This document shows, in pieces, positions 51,492 through 59,632 of a stretch of DNA of 64,000 bases; the first letter of the stretch is position 1; every line of letters starts with the position of its first letter. This DNA comes from Desulfosalsimonas propionicica. GTDB taxonomy: Bacteria; Desulfobacterota; Desulfobacteria; Desulfobacterales; Desulfosalsimonadaceae. The notes under the pieces are model-generated. The model was given only the letters and a program-made list of their open reading frames with translations, made no database searches and was not told where the DNA came from. The stretch covers positions 620,001 through 684,000 of the forward strand of contig NZ_JACDUS010000001.1 in NCBI RefSeq assembly GCF_013761005.1, read 5' to 3'. Both the position numbers and the translations under genes were made by a program.

Positions 51492-52976
51492 ATGGCTGAA
51501 GAAAAAAAGGAACAACAGCAAGACCAGGAGGCGTCGGGCCAGGAGGGCTCACTGCTCGATGAAATCCTCGGGGCAACAAAGATTTCGCCTTCCGACGAGT
51601 CCTACTCCATTACCCGGACCGGGGTTCAGGCCTTTATTGACGAGCTGCTCAAACCCGAGCGCGAGGGTGAGAAGATCAGCAAGGCCATTGTGGATGAAAT
51701 GATTGCAGACCTGGATCAGAAGCTCTCCGCCCAGGTCAACGAGATTCTCCACAATGAGGAATTCCAGAAGCTGGAATCGGCCTGGCGCTCGCTCAAATAC
51801 CTGGTGGACAATACGGATTTTCGGGAAAACATTAAAGTCTCGATTTTAAACGCCAGCAAACAGGACTTGCTCGACGACTTTGAAGACGCCCCGGAAATCC
51901 CCCAGTCCGGTCTTTACCAAACCGTTTACACCAAGGAATACGGCCAGTTCGGCGGAGAGCCCTACGGCGCCATCATCGGCAATTATGATTTCGGGCCCGG
52001 GCCCCAGGACATGAAGCTGCTCCAGAATATCGCCAGTGTTTCGGCCATGTCGCATGCCCCCTTTATTGCCGCGGCCGGCTCTTCATTTTTCGGCATTGAG
52101 TCCTTTGAGGAACTGCCCAATCTCAAGGATGTATCCTCACTTTTTGAAGGGCCCCAGTACGCCAAGTGGAGAGCCTTCAGGGAATCCGAGGATGCCCGCT
52201 ACGTGGGACTTACCCTGCCCAAGTTCCTGCTTCGCCTGCCCTACGGCGAAGACACGGTGCCGGCCAAATCCTTTAATTTCAGCGAGGACGTCTCCGGCGG
52301 GAGTTCCAGTTTTCTCTGGGGCAACACGGCCTTTGCCTTTGCTTCCCGGCTGACCGACAGCTTTGCCAAATACCGCTGGTGCGCCAATGTCATCGGACCC
52401 CAGGGCGGCGGGTCAGTGGATGATCTGCCGGTGTATAACTACGAGTCCATGGGCGCGATTCAAAGCAAGATCCCCACCCAGGTGCTGTTGTCTGAGCGGC
52501 GGGAATACGAACTGGCAGAAGAGGGTTTTATCGGGCTGACCATGCGCAAGGGCAGCAACAATGCCTCGTTTTTCTCCGCCAATTCCTGCCAGAAGGCCAA
52601 GTCTTTCGGCAACAGCCCTGAGGGCAAGGAAGCCGAGACCAATTACAAGCTGGGCATGCAGCTTCCCTACATGTTTGTTATCAACCGGCTGTCGCATTAC
52701 ATCAAGGTCATTCAGCGCGAAAACATCGGTACCTGGAAACAGCGCGGAGACCTGGAAGACGAGCTCAACAAGTGGATCCGCCAGTACGTGGCCGACCAGG
52801 AAAGCCCCGCGGCCGGGGTGCGTTCCCGCCGCCCCCTGCGCCGGGCCCAGATCAGCGTCGAAGACGTGGCCGGCGACCCGGGCTGGTACACGGTTTCGCT
52901 GAAGGTGATGCCTCACTTCAAATACATGGGCGCCAGCTTTACGCTTTCGCTGGTGGGCAAGCTGGATAAGGAATAA
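51492..52976 (+). CDS. tssC: Type VI secretion sheath large subunit TssC
   Basis: A 494-residue TssC, the large sheath subunit. The family markers are present: KLESAWRSLKYLVDNTDFRE, EYGQFGGEPYGAIIGNYDFG, MSHAPFIAAAGSSFFGIESF and FRESEDARYVGLTLPKFLLR. The C-terminal strand swaps with TssB and neighbouring subunits (AGDPGWYTVSLKVMPHFKYM-like end). An acidic, glutamine-rich N-terminus (MAEEKKEQQQDQEASGQEGS) is likely disordered and may be the ClpV-recognition side. AAGGAG lies before the ATG. Confidence 0.97.
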   Translation: MAEEKKEQQQDQEASGQEGSLLDEILGATKISPSDESYSITRTGVQAFIDELLKPEREGEKISKAIVDEMIADLDQKLSAQVNEILHNEEFQKLESAWRSLKYLVDNTDFRENIKVSILNASKQDLLDDFEDAPEIPQSGLYQTVYTKEYGQFGGEPYGAIIGNYDFGPGPQDMKLLQNIASVSAMSHAPFIAAAGSSFFGIESFEELPNLKDVSSLFEGPQYAKWRAFRESEDARYVGLTLPKFLLRLPYGEDTVPAKSFNFSEDVSGGSSSFLWGNTAFAFASRLTDSFAKYRWCANVIGPQGGGSVDDLPVYNYESMGAIQSKIPTQVLLSERREYELAEEGFIGLTMRKGSNNASFFSANSCQKAKSFGNSPEGKEAETNYKLGMQLPYMFVINRLSHYIKVIQRENIGTWKQRGDLEDELNKWIRQYVADQESPAAGVRSRRPLRRAQISVEDVAGDPGWYTVSLKVMPHFKYMGASFTLSLVGKLDKE

Positions 52977-53027
52977 GGCCTGCCCGCAAACCGATAACCC
53001 TTTCACCAGAACCAAGGAGAGAGCATT

Positions 53028-53516
53028 ATGGCAATGACAAGTTACATGACCCTGGAGGGCAACAACCAGGGCAAAATTGACGGCGACTGCAGCCAGGGCG
53101 GGCGGGAAGACATGATTTTGCTCTATGCCATTGATCACGAGATCGAAATTCCCAAGGATACGCATACCGGCATGCCCACGGGCCAGCGGATCCATCATCC
53201 CCTGAAGGTGACCAAGCATTTTGACAAGGCCACCCCGAAGCTCTACCAGGCCTGTTGCAGCGGCGAGCAGTTCAAGACGGTGGAGATCCAGTATTACCGG
53301 ATCAACGAAAAGGGCCAGGAAGAACACTATTTTACCACCAAACTCGAAGGCGCCATTCTGGTTTCCACACGGGCCTACAAGCCCATGACATTTCTGGAGG
53401 AAAACAAGCCCTACCAGGACATGGAAGTTTTGCAGTTCACTTATTCCAAGATCATCTGGACTTATGAGCCCGACGGCATTGAGTCAGAAGACGACTGGAA
53501 AGCGCCCAAGGCATAA
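53028..53516 (+). CDS. hcp: Type VI secretion tube protein Hcp (TssD)
   Basis: A 162-residue Hcp, which stacks as hexameric rings to form the T6SS inner tube. The start MAMTSYMTLEGNNQGKIDGD and IHHPLKVTKHFDKATPKLYQ match the family, and VEIQYYRINEKGQEEHYFTT is the central beta hairpin. The C-terminus is not extended, so it carries no fused effector. AAGGAGAG precedes the ATG. An intrinsic terminator 103 bases downstream should reduce transcription of tssE and later genes, which fits the high hcp demand. Two cysteines in YQACCSGEQF are not usual and may form disulfides (inference). Confidence 0.96.
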   Translation: MAMTSYMTLEGNNQGKIDGDCSQGGREDMILLYAIDHEIEIPKDTHTGMPTGQRIHHPLKVTKHFDKATPKLYQACCSGEQFKTVEIQYYRINEKGQEEHYFTTKLEGAILVSTRAYKPMTFLEENKPYQDMEVLQFTYSKIIWTYEPDGIESEDDWKAPKA

Positions 53517-53527
53517 GCCGGAGGCCG

Positions 53528-53572
53528 GAAGACAGAAGTCAGAAGTCAGAAGGCGGAGGACGGAGGACGGAA
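53528..53572. repeat. Short tandem heptamer repeats
   Basis: GAAGTCA is repeated twice and GGAGGAC twice within 45 bases after hcp. This type of low-complexity spacer may arise by slippage and has no evident function. Confidence 0.55.
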
Positions 53573-53619
53573 GAAAGCAAAATGCAATAATGGTCCTCTC
53601 GATTAAGGATGGTATGTCT

Positions 53620-53662
53620 CCTGGAGACGAACCTGTGCGTTCGTCTCCAGGGGCTGTTTTTT
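53620..53662 (+). terminator. Intrinsic terminator between hcp and tssE
   Basis: CCTGGAGACGAAC pairs perfectly with GTTCGTCTCCAGG around CTGTGC (13-bp stem), followed by GGCTG and six T residues. It should uncouple hcp from the baseplate genes, wholly or partly. Confidence 0.85.
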
Positions 53663-53693
53663 CCCGGAATAAAAAGAAAAAAGGTCGGCCGGC

Positions 53694-54107
53694 ATGGAAG
53701 GTCTCAGGCTGCTTGAGCGGCTGCGCGCGTATGAACAGGATCCGGACCGCAGGGGGGTATGGAATGCGGAACTGATTCTGGCGTCCGTTCTCGGGCATTT
53801 AAAGGCCCTGCTCAACACCCGCCAGGGAAGCGCCATGATTGCAGATGACCTGGGACTGCCGGATTTCACCAACATGATCCGCTCCTTTGACGACATGACC
53901 TATGAGCAGCTCTCCGGCCACATCGAAACAGTCCTGGAGAAATATGAGCCCCGGCTGACCCGGACCCGGATCGAAGTGCTGCCCAAAGATGACAAGGTGC
54001 TGAAACTCAAGTTCAAGATCGAGGGCAAACTCCGGCTGCCCAATTCGGATATGGACATCTCCTTTGAAACCGTGGTGGATCCGGAAGGAAAAATCGATCT
54101 GATCTGA
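53694..54107 (+). CDS. tssE: Type VI secretion baseplate protein TssE (gp25-like)
   Basis: A 137-residue TssE, homologous to phage T4 gp25, a component of the T6SS baseplate wedge. The start MEGLRLLERLRAYEQDPDRR leads into the gp25 core LPDFTNMIRSFDDMTYEQLS and the EPRLTRTRIEVLPKDDKVLK strand pair typical of the family. The sheath-nucleating EPR motif (YEPRLT) is present. The ATG follows an AAAGG sequence; the gene lies 32 bases after the terminator, so either readthrough or an internal promoter is needed. None is clear. Confidence 0.93.
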   Translation: MEGLRLLERLRAYEQDPDRRGVWNAELILASVLGHLKALLNTRQGSAMIADDLGLPDFTNMIRSFDDMTYEQLSGHIETVLEKYEPRLTRTRIEVLPKDDKVLKLKFKIEGKLRLPNSDMDISFETVVDPEGKIDLI

Positions 54108-54154
54108 CTTGCCGGTCTCTGAAAAGCGTTTATACCAACAGGCTGAAAGGTTTT

Positions 54155-55888
54155 ATGACCCAGAAATATTACCAGGAGGAACTACAGCACCTGAGGGAAC
54201 TGGCGGTTGAATTTGCCCGGGCCCATCCCGCCCTTGCGCCCATGCTGACCGGCACGTCCCAGGATCCGGATGTGGAGCGGCTGCTTGAGGCAACAGCCTT
54301 TATGACCGGTATGCTCAGGGAAAAGCTTGACGACGATTTCCCGGAAATCATCCAGGGGCTGATGCAGCTGGTGTTTCCCCACTACCTGCAGCCGATTCCC
54401 GCAGCAGTCATGATGGCCTTTGAACCCAAACCCGGTCTGATGCAAAGCTTTACCATCCCCGCGCAAACCGAAATAGACTCTGTGCCGGTAAAAGATCAGC
54501 CCTGCACGTTCCGGACCTGCGGGGACACAGAGATTCATCCTCTGAGGATCACCGCCGTGGACCAGGAGGAGAAAATCGGGCAGAATCCGGTACTGCGCAT
54601 CCACTTTCGGCTTTCGGGACTGACCCTTGATCAGTGGCGGCCGGAAAAGCTCCGGCTGCACCTGCCCGGGGCCATCGGGGAAGCTGCGGATCTTTATGCC
54701 CTGATAGACCGGCACACGGTCAACATCCGCTTTGTGCCCGAAAGAGACGGCCGGGCGGTCACGGTTGCGGGCCGGGACCATCTGAAAAACGCCATAGAAG
54801 AGGATCAAACCGCTCTGGTGCCGTATCCGGGCCAGTCCCTGTCGGTTTTCCGCCTGCTGCAGGAATACTTTATCCTTCCAGAGCAGTTTTTGTTTTTCGA
54901 TTTGTACGGTTGGGAGAGCTGGCAGGAGCGGGGATCGGGAGACCGGTTTGCAGTGGAGTTCGAACTGGAGCGCCATGCCGAAATCCCGCGGGATCTGAAG
55001 GCTGAGCGGTTTGCCCTGTTTGTGGTGCCCGCGGTCAACCTGTTTGCCCATGACGCCGTGCCCATCTCCCTGGACCACAGGAACAGCGAATACCGGATCA
55101 TCCCCGCAGGCAAGGACCGGCATCACTACAGCGTATTTTCCGTGGAAAAAGTCACCGGAATTGTCCAGGGAACCGTGCAAAAACGTGAATATGCCCCGTT
55201 TGAACATTTCCGGGAAGCCGACGGAGACCGGGGCAGTTATTTTATCCGCAGGCGCATTTCCATCCACGCCAGGGCCCCGGAAATGTTTATCGGCGTGGGT
55301 TATCCGGAAGAAAACCGGGTCCGGGCGGAGACATTGTCCATTGACCTGCTTTGTACCAACGGCGACCGGCCGGCAGCGCTCCAGGCCGGAGATATCTGCA
55401 GGGCCACCAGTACTTCTCCTGAGCTGTGCACCTTTAAAAACATCGGTTACCCCACAAAAATGGCCCACCCGCCGCTCGACCGCAACCTGCTGTGGAATCT
55501 GTTGTCGCATCTGTCGGTGAACCTGCATTCTATAATGGACGCCGACAGCCTGCAGACATTGCTTCGCTTATACGTGTTTGCCGCCATGCAGGACCAAAGC
55601 GTGGTGCAGGCCAATCTCAAGCGCATTCAGGCCATCAGCCAAGTTTCCTGCAGTCCGGGCAACCGGGTGATCCGGGGGGGCGTGATCCGGGGTTTTGAGA
55701 TTGAAATCAAAATGAATGCGGCAAACTTTGCCTCCAGGGGGGATTTTCTGCTGTTTTCCGCCTTGCTGGACCGATTTTTCGCCGAATACGCAGCCATCAA
55801 CAGTTACACCCGCCTGACCGTAACCGACGGTTTAAGCGGCGAGAGGACCCAATGGCCCATACGCATCGGAAAGACCCGGATACATTGA
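54155..55888 (+). CDS. tssF: Type VI secretion baseplate protein TssF
   Basis: A 577-residue TssF, the main wedge subunit of the T6SS baseplate. Conserved features are YYQEELQHLRELAVEFARAH near the start, DPDVERLLEATAFMTGMLRE, FPEIIQGLMQLVFPHYLQPI and the C-terminal LLFSALLDRFFAEYAAINSY. TssF forms a 2:1 complex with TssG, encoded by the next gene with a 37-base overlap, implying translational coupling and a matched ratio. The length is typical (about 580-620 residues). No ribosome-binding site stronger than GAAAGG is seen. Confidence 0.95.
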   Translation: MTQKYYQEELQHLRELAVEFARAHPALAPMLTGTSQDPDVERLLEATAFMTGMLREKLDDDFPEIIQGLMQLVFPHYLQPIPAAVMMAFEPKPGLMQSFTIPAQTEIDSVPVKDQPCTFRTCGDTEIHPLRITAVDQEEKIGQNPVLRIHFRLSGLTLDQWRPEKLRLHLPGAIGEAADLYALIDRHTVNIRFVPERDGRAVTVAGRDHLKNAIEEDQTALVPYPGQSLSVFRLLQEYFILPEQFLFFDLYGWESWQERGSGDRFAVEFELERHAEIPRDLKAERFALFVVPAVNLFAHDAVPISLDHRNSEYRIIPAGKDRHHYSVFSVEKVTGIVQGTVQKREYAPFEHFREADGDRGSYFIRRRISIHARAPEMFIGVGYPEENRVRAETLSIDLLCTNGDRPAALQAGDICRATSTSPELCTFKNIGYPTKMAHPPLDRNLLWNLLSHLSVNLHSIMDADSLQTLLRLYVFAAMQDQSVVQANLKRIQAISQVSCSPGNRVIRGGVIRGFEIEIKMNAANFASRGDFLLFSALLDRFFAEYAAINSYTRLTVTDGLSGERTQWPIRIGKTRIH

Positions 55889-56877
55889 AAAGTCGCCTTT
55901 TGGCCCGTCCGAAGCAGTTCGGCTATTTTCAGGTCATTCGCCTGCTGCGGCGTGCCGGTGAAAACGGGGGGGATTTTTCCGAATTTCTGCGCAGCTGCGT
56001 CAGAATACGCCCGCCCGTGTCCCTGGGTTTTTCTGACGTGGACGTGGCCGCTATTCGCGATATTTCCACACAAGAGCACGACTGTTTTGAAATCACGGCC
56101 AATTTCCTGGGATTATACGGCCCGGCCTCGCCGCTGCCCACCTATTACACCGAGGAAATCATTGACGAGGCCTTTGAAGAAGAAAGCGTCAAACGAGATT
56201 TTTTAGACATCTTCAATGACCGGATTTTCAAACTCTTTTACGAATCCTGGAGCAAGTACCGCCTTCCGGTCAAGATCGTGGACGAAAAAGACCCGGTCAG
56301 CCTTGAGCGTCTCTACAGCCTCATCGGGCGCACCGAGCCCGAAATCCGTCGCCGCCTTCCGGAAAGCGATGCCCTGCTGTGCTATGCCGGATTGTTTATG
56401 GGCGGGACTCGCTCCGCGCTCGGACTCAAAACCCTGGTCGCCGACTTTTTCCGGCTTCCCGGAGTTGAAATCGATCAATGCGTAGCCCACTGGGTGGCTA
56501 TTGACCCGGACCAGCGCTGCGAACTGGGCCGCCAGGGTTGCGAGCTGGGCGGCGACAGCCACATTGGTGCCCGGATTCTTGACTACAACAGCAAAATCCG
56601 CATCCGGTGCGGTCCACTGGATTCGGCGCGGTTTCACGACATGTCGCCGGGAACCGGAGAGTTTGACCGGCTGACCCGGGTTGTCAACGCATACCTGGAT
56701 CACCCGTTGAGCGTGGACATTCGGTTTATTGTTCACAAGGATCAGATTCATACCACAACACTTGGCGGGCCGCAGTGGTGCCGGCTGGGCTACCACACCT
56801 GGCTGCTCAGCCCGGACTGCGACCCGTGGGAGCCGGAGCCCAATGCTGCATACGGGCTGCAAACGGCCCTTGGCTGA
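55852..56877 (+). CDS. tssG: Type VI secretion baseplate protein TssG
   Basis: A 341-residue TssG, partner of TssF in the baseplate wedge. The family signature FGYFQVIRLLRRAGENGGDF near the N-terminus and the middle ITANFLGLYGPASPLPTYYT are present; RVVNAYLDHPLSVDIRFIVH lies toward the end. The start codon lies inside tssF (37-base overlap), a conserved arrangement in T6SS operons. The C-terminal part (LGGPQWCRLGYHTWLLSPDC) keeps the motif WCRLGYHTWL typical of TssG. TssH follows 26 bases later. Confidence 0.94.
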   Translation: MAHTHRKDPDTLKSRLLARPKQFGYFQVIRLLRRAGENGGDFSEFLRSCVRIRPPVSLGFSDVDVAAIRDISTQEHDCFEITANFLGLYGPASPLPTYYTEEIIDEAFEEESVKRDFLDIFNDRIFKLFYESWSKYRLPVKIVDEKDPVSLERLYSLIGRTEPEIRRRLPESDALLCYAGLFMGGTRSALGLKTLVADFFRLPGVEIDQCVAHWVAIDPDQRCELGRQGCELGGDSHIGARILDYNSKIRIRCGPLDSARFHDMSPGTGEFDRLTRVVNAYLDHPLSVDIRFIVHKDQIHTTTLGGPQWCRLGYHTWLLSPDCDPWEPEPNAAYGLQTALG

Positions 56878-56903
56878 AAAAAAGACAAACCACGGAGACT
56901 GAA

Positions 56904-59534
56904 ATGGACCATGATATCAAATCCCTGTTTTCAAAACTAAACGACCAGAGCACCAACGTCTTGCACAATGCCGTGGGCCTGTGCGTATCCCGGACCAATT
57001 ACGAGATCACCGTGGAGCAGTTTCTGCTCAAGAGCCTGGAAGACACCTCCGGTGATATCCAGGTGATTCTGCGATATTTTGAAATCGACCCGGCCCGGGT
57101 CAGCTCAGCGTTAACCGACGCACTGGAGGACCAGAAGGCCGGCAACCCGGGAAAACCCACATTTTCGCCCCTGCTGGTGGAGCTGTTTGAAAAGGCCTGG
57201 ATGATCACCTCCATTGACCTGGGCGCCAGGCGTGTGCGTACCGGCGCGATTCTCACGGCTTTTTTGACCCGGCCCACATACTTTGGCAGCGGCCCGTTTG
57301 TGGATCTGCTCAAAAAAATCAACCGCGAGACCCTGCAGGGCAGTTTCTGGAAAATCACCGAGGGTTCCTCGGAGCAGCAGCAGACGCCGCAGGAAGGTGG
57401 GGAAGCCGGGGACGCATCCGGGGCGCCGGGGGCAGAGGGGTATCTGGCCAAGTACTGCCAGGATTTTACCGCCAAGGCCGCAGCCGGGGATATTGACCCG
57501 GTATTCGGCCGCGAGGAAGAGATTCACCAAATCATTGACGTGCTGGCCCGCCGCAGGAAAAACAATCCCATCCTGGTGGGCGAGCCGGGGGTGGGCAAAA
57601 CTGCTGTGATTGAAGGCCTGGCCCTTCGGATCACCGAAGACGACGTGCCGGAAATGCTGCAAAACGTAACCCTTTTGGGCCTGGATATGGGGGCACTGGA
57701 GGCGGGCGCCGGCATGAAAGGCGAGTTTGAAAACCGGCTAAAGGGGGTTTTAAGCGAGATCAAGGCCTCGGAAAAACCCATTATTTTGTTTATCGACGAA
57801 GCCCATACCCTGATCGGCGCAGGCGGTTCGGCCGGCAGCTCGGATGCCGCCAACCTTCTCAAACCCGCCCTGGCCCGGGGCGAGATCAAAACCTGTGCCG
57901 CCACCACCTGGAGCGAATACAAGAAATACTTTGAAAAAGACCCGGCCCTGGCCCGGCGCTTTCAGCTCATTAAGCTGGCAGAGCCGGATGTATCGGTTGC
58001 AACCCTTATTCTGCGGGGGCTTAAGGACAATTATGAGGCCTCCCACAATGTCATTGTCAGAGACGACGCCATTGTTGCGGCCGCCGAGTACGCTGACCGC
58101 TACATCAGCGGCCGGTTTCTGCCGGATAAGGCCATTGATCTGCTGGATACGAGCTGTGCACGCATCAAGATTAACCTTTCGGCCAAGCCGCCGGTTTTAA
58201 CCGACGCCGAACGGGCCCGCCAGGCCCTGGAACGCGAAAAACGGGCCCTTGACCGGGACCGGGACAACGGTATTGAAGTCGAGGCGGAGCGATACGAGCA
58301 GCTGCTTGCGGCCATGGAAGACCGGGACCGGCAGATTGAACGCATCACGGCGCGCTGGCAGCAGGAAAAAAACCAGGCCGCCGCGGTCGTCGATATCCGC
58401 AATCAGATCCAGGCCATGGAGGGATCGGGCAACGGAGAAAAGGAAGCGCTCAACGTCCAACTGGCCGAAGCCGCAAAAGCACTTGCCGGAATCCAGAAAG
58501 ACGATCCCATGGTGCGCATCGAGGTTTGCCCGGACGTGGTGGGAAAGGTGGTTTCGGACTGGACCGGCATCCCCCTGGGCAAGATCCAGCGCGATCAGGT
58601 ACAGACCATCTTAAACATTGAAGAGCGTCTCGGCGAGCGCATCAAGGGTCAGGATCACGCCATTGACGCCATCGGAGAAGTCATCAAGGCCGCCAAGTCG
58701 GGTATTAAAAATCCGGACCAGCCCCTGGGCGTGTTTCTTCTTGTGGGTCCCAGCGGAGTGGGCAAAACCGAAACCGGCCTGGGCGTGGCCGATCTTTTGT
58801 TCGGCGGGGAGCACAATATCATCACCATCAACATGAGCGAATTCCAGGAACGGCACTCTACCAGCCGCCTGATCGGATCGCCTCCGGGCTACGTGGGCTA
58901 CGGCGAAGGCGGGATGCTGTCCGAAGCCGTGCGCCAGAACCCCTATTCCGTGGTGCTGCTCGACGAGGTGGAAAAGGCCCACCCGGACGTGATGAACCTT
59001 TTTTATCAGGTCTTTGACAAAGGTACCCTGTCTGACGGCGAGGGCAAGGACATCAATTTCAAAAATACCGTGATCATCCTCACCAGCAACCTGGCCACGG
59101 ATGTGATCCAGGAAATGACCCATGGCGAAGAAGATATTCCGCCCATGGACGCGGTGATGGGGGCGGTTCGCCCCCTGCTGTCCAAGCATTTCAAGCCCGC
59201 GCTTCTGGCCCGGATGACCGTGGTGCCCTATTACAGCCTTAATCCCGGGGCCATGGCCCGGGTGGTGGGGCTGAAGCTGGCCAGGCTGCAAAAGACCATG
59301 CAGCAGAACAACAAGATCAAACTTACCTACGGCGATGATGTGGTCGAGCAGATTACCGCCCGCTGCGCCGAGGTGGAAACCGGTGCCCGAAACATCGACT
59401 ACATCCTTCAGGGCAAGGTCATGCCGCAGATTTCCCAGACGCTTTTGCAGGGCATGGGCGAAGACGGTGAACTGCCCGGCACCATTTCGTTGACTACCGG
59501 CGAACAGGGAGAGTTTGAGATTGCATTTGCATAA
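56904..59534 (+). CDS. clpV: Type VI secretion ATPase TssH (ClpV)
   Basis: An 876-residue AAA+ unfoldase that disassembles contracted sheaths for reuse. The N-terminal domain (about 1-160) is of ClpV type, beginning MDHDIKSLFSKLNDQSTNVL. The first AAA+ module has Walker A GEPGVGKT (about residue 225) and IILFIDEAHTLIGAG; the second has GPSGVGKTETG (about residue 615) and VVLLDEVEKAHPD. A coiled middle domain lies at about 410-520. The frame opens at 56775, but the ATG at 56904 has CGGAG and lies after tssG. Its likely substrate is the TssC N-terminus. No ClpP-binding loop is apparent. Confidence 0.95.
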   Translation: MDHDIKSLFSKLNDQSTNVLHNAVGLCVSRTNYEITVEQFLLKSLEDTSGDIQVILRYFEIDPARVSSALTDALEDQKAGNPGKPTFSPLLVELFEKAWMITSIDLGARRVRTGAILTAFLTRPTYFGSGPFVDLLKKINRETLQGSFWKITEGSSEQQQTPQEGGEAGDASGAPGAEGYLAKYCQDFTAKAAAGDIDPVFGREEEIHQIIDVLARRRKNNPILVGEPGVGKTAVIEGLALRITEDDVPEMLQNVTLLGLDMGALEAGAGMKGEFENRLKGVLSEIKASEKPIILFIDEAHTLIGAGGSAGSSDAANLLKPALARGEIKTCAATTWSEYKKYFEKDPALARRFQLIKLAEPDVSVATLILRGLKDNYEASHNVIVRDDAIVAAAEYADRYISGRFLPDKAIDLLDTSCARIKINLSAKPPVLTDAERARQALEREKRALDRDRDNGIEVEAERYEQLLAAMEDRDRQIERITARWQQEKNQAAAVVDIRNQIQAMEGSGNGEKEALNVQLAEAAKALAGIQKDDPMVRIEVCPDVVGKVVSDWTGIPLGKIQRDQVQTILNIEERLGERIKGQDHAIDAIGEVIKAAKSGIKNPDQPLGVFLLVGPSGVGKTETGLGVADLLFGGEHNIITINMSEFQERHSTSRLIGSPPGYVGYGEGGMLSEAVRQNPYSVVLLDEVEKAHPDVMNLFYQVFDKGTLSDGEGKDINFKNTVIILTSNLATDVIQEMTHGEEDIPPMDAVMGAVRPLLSKHFKPALLARMTVVPYYSLNPGAMARVVGLKLARLQKTMQQNNKIKLTYGDDVVEQITARCAEVETGARNIDYILQGKVMPQISQTLLQGMGEDGELPGTISLTTGEQGEFEIAFA

Positions 59535-59632
59535 GCAAAACCGCTTTCCGGCCCCGGCCGGGGGCCGGAAAGCATTCCACCCGGTGACAAGCGACTCTGC
59601 CCGGGAAGGGCGGGGACAAGGAGAAAAACCCA

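Noticed and set aside
54182-55528. 448-codon minus-strand frame opposite tssF
   Set aside because: tssF is well conserved on the other strand and the antisense product shows no family features.
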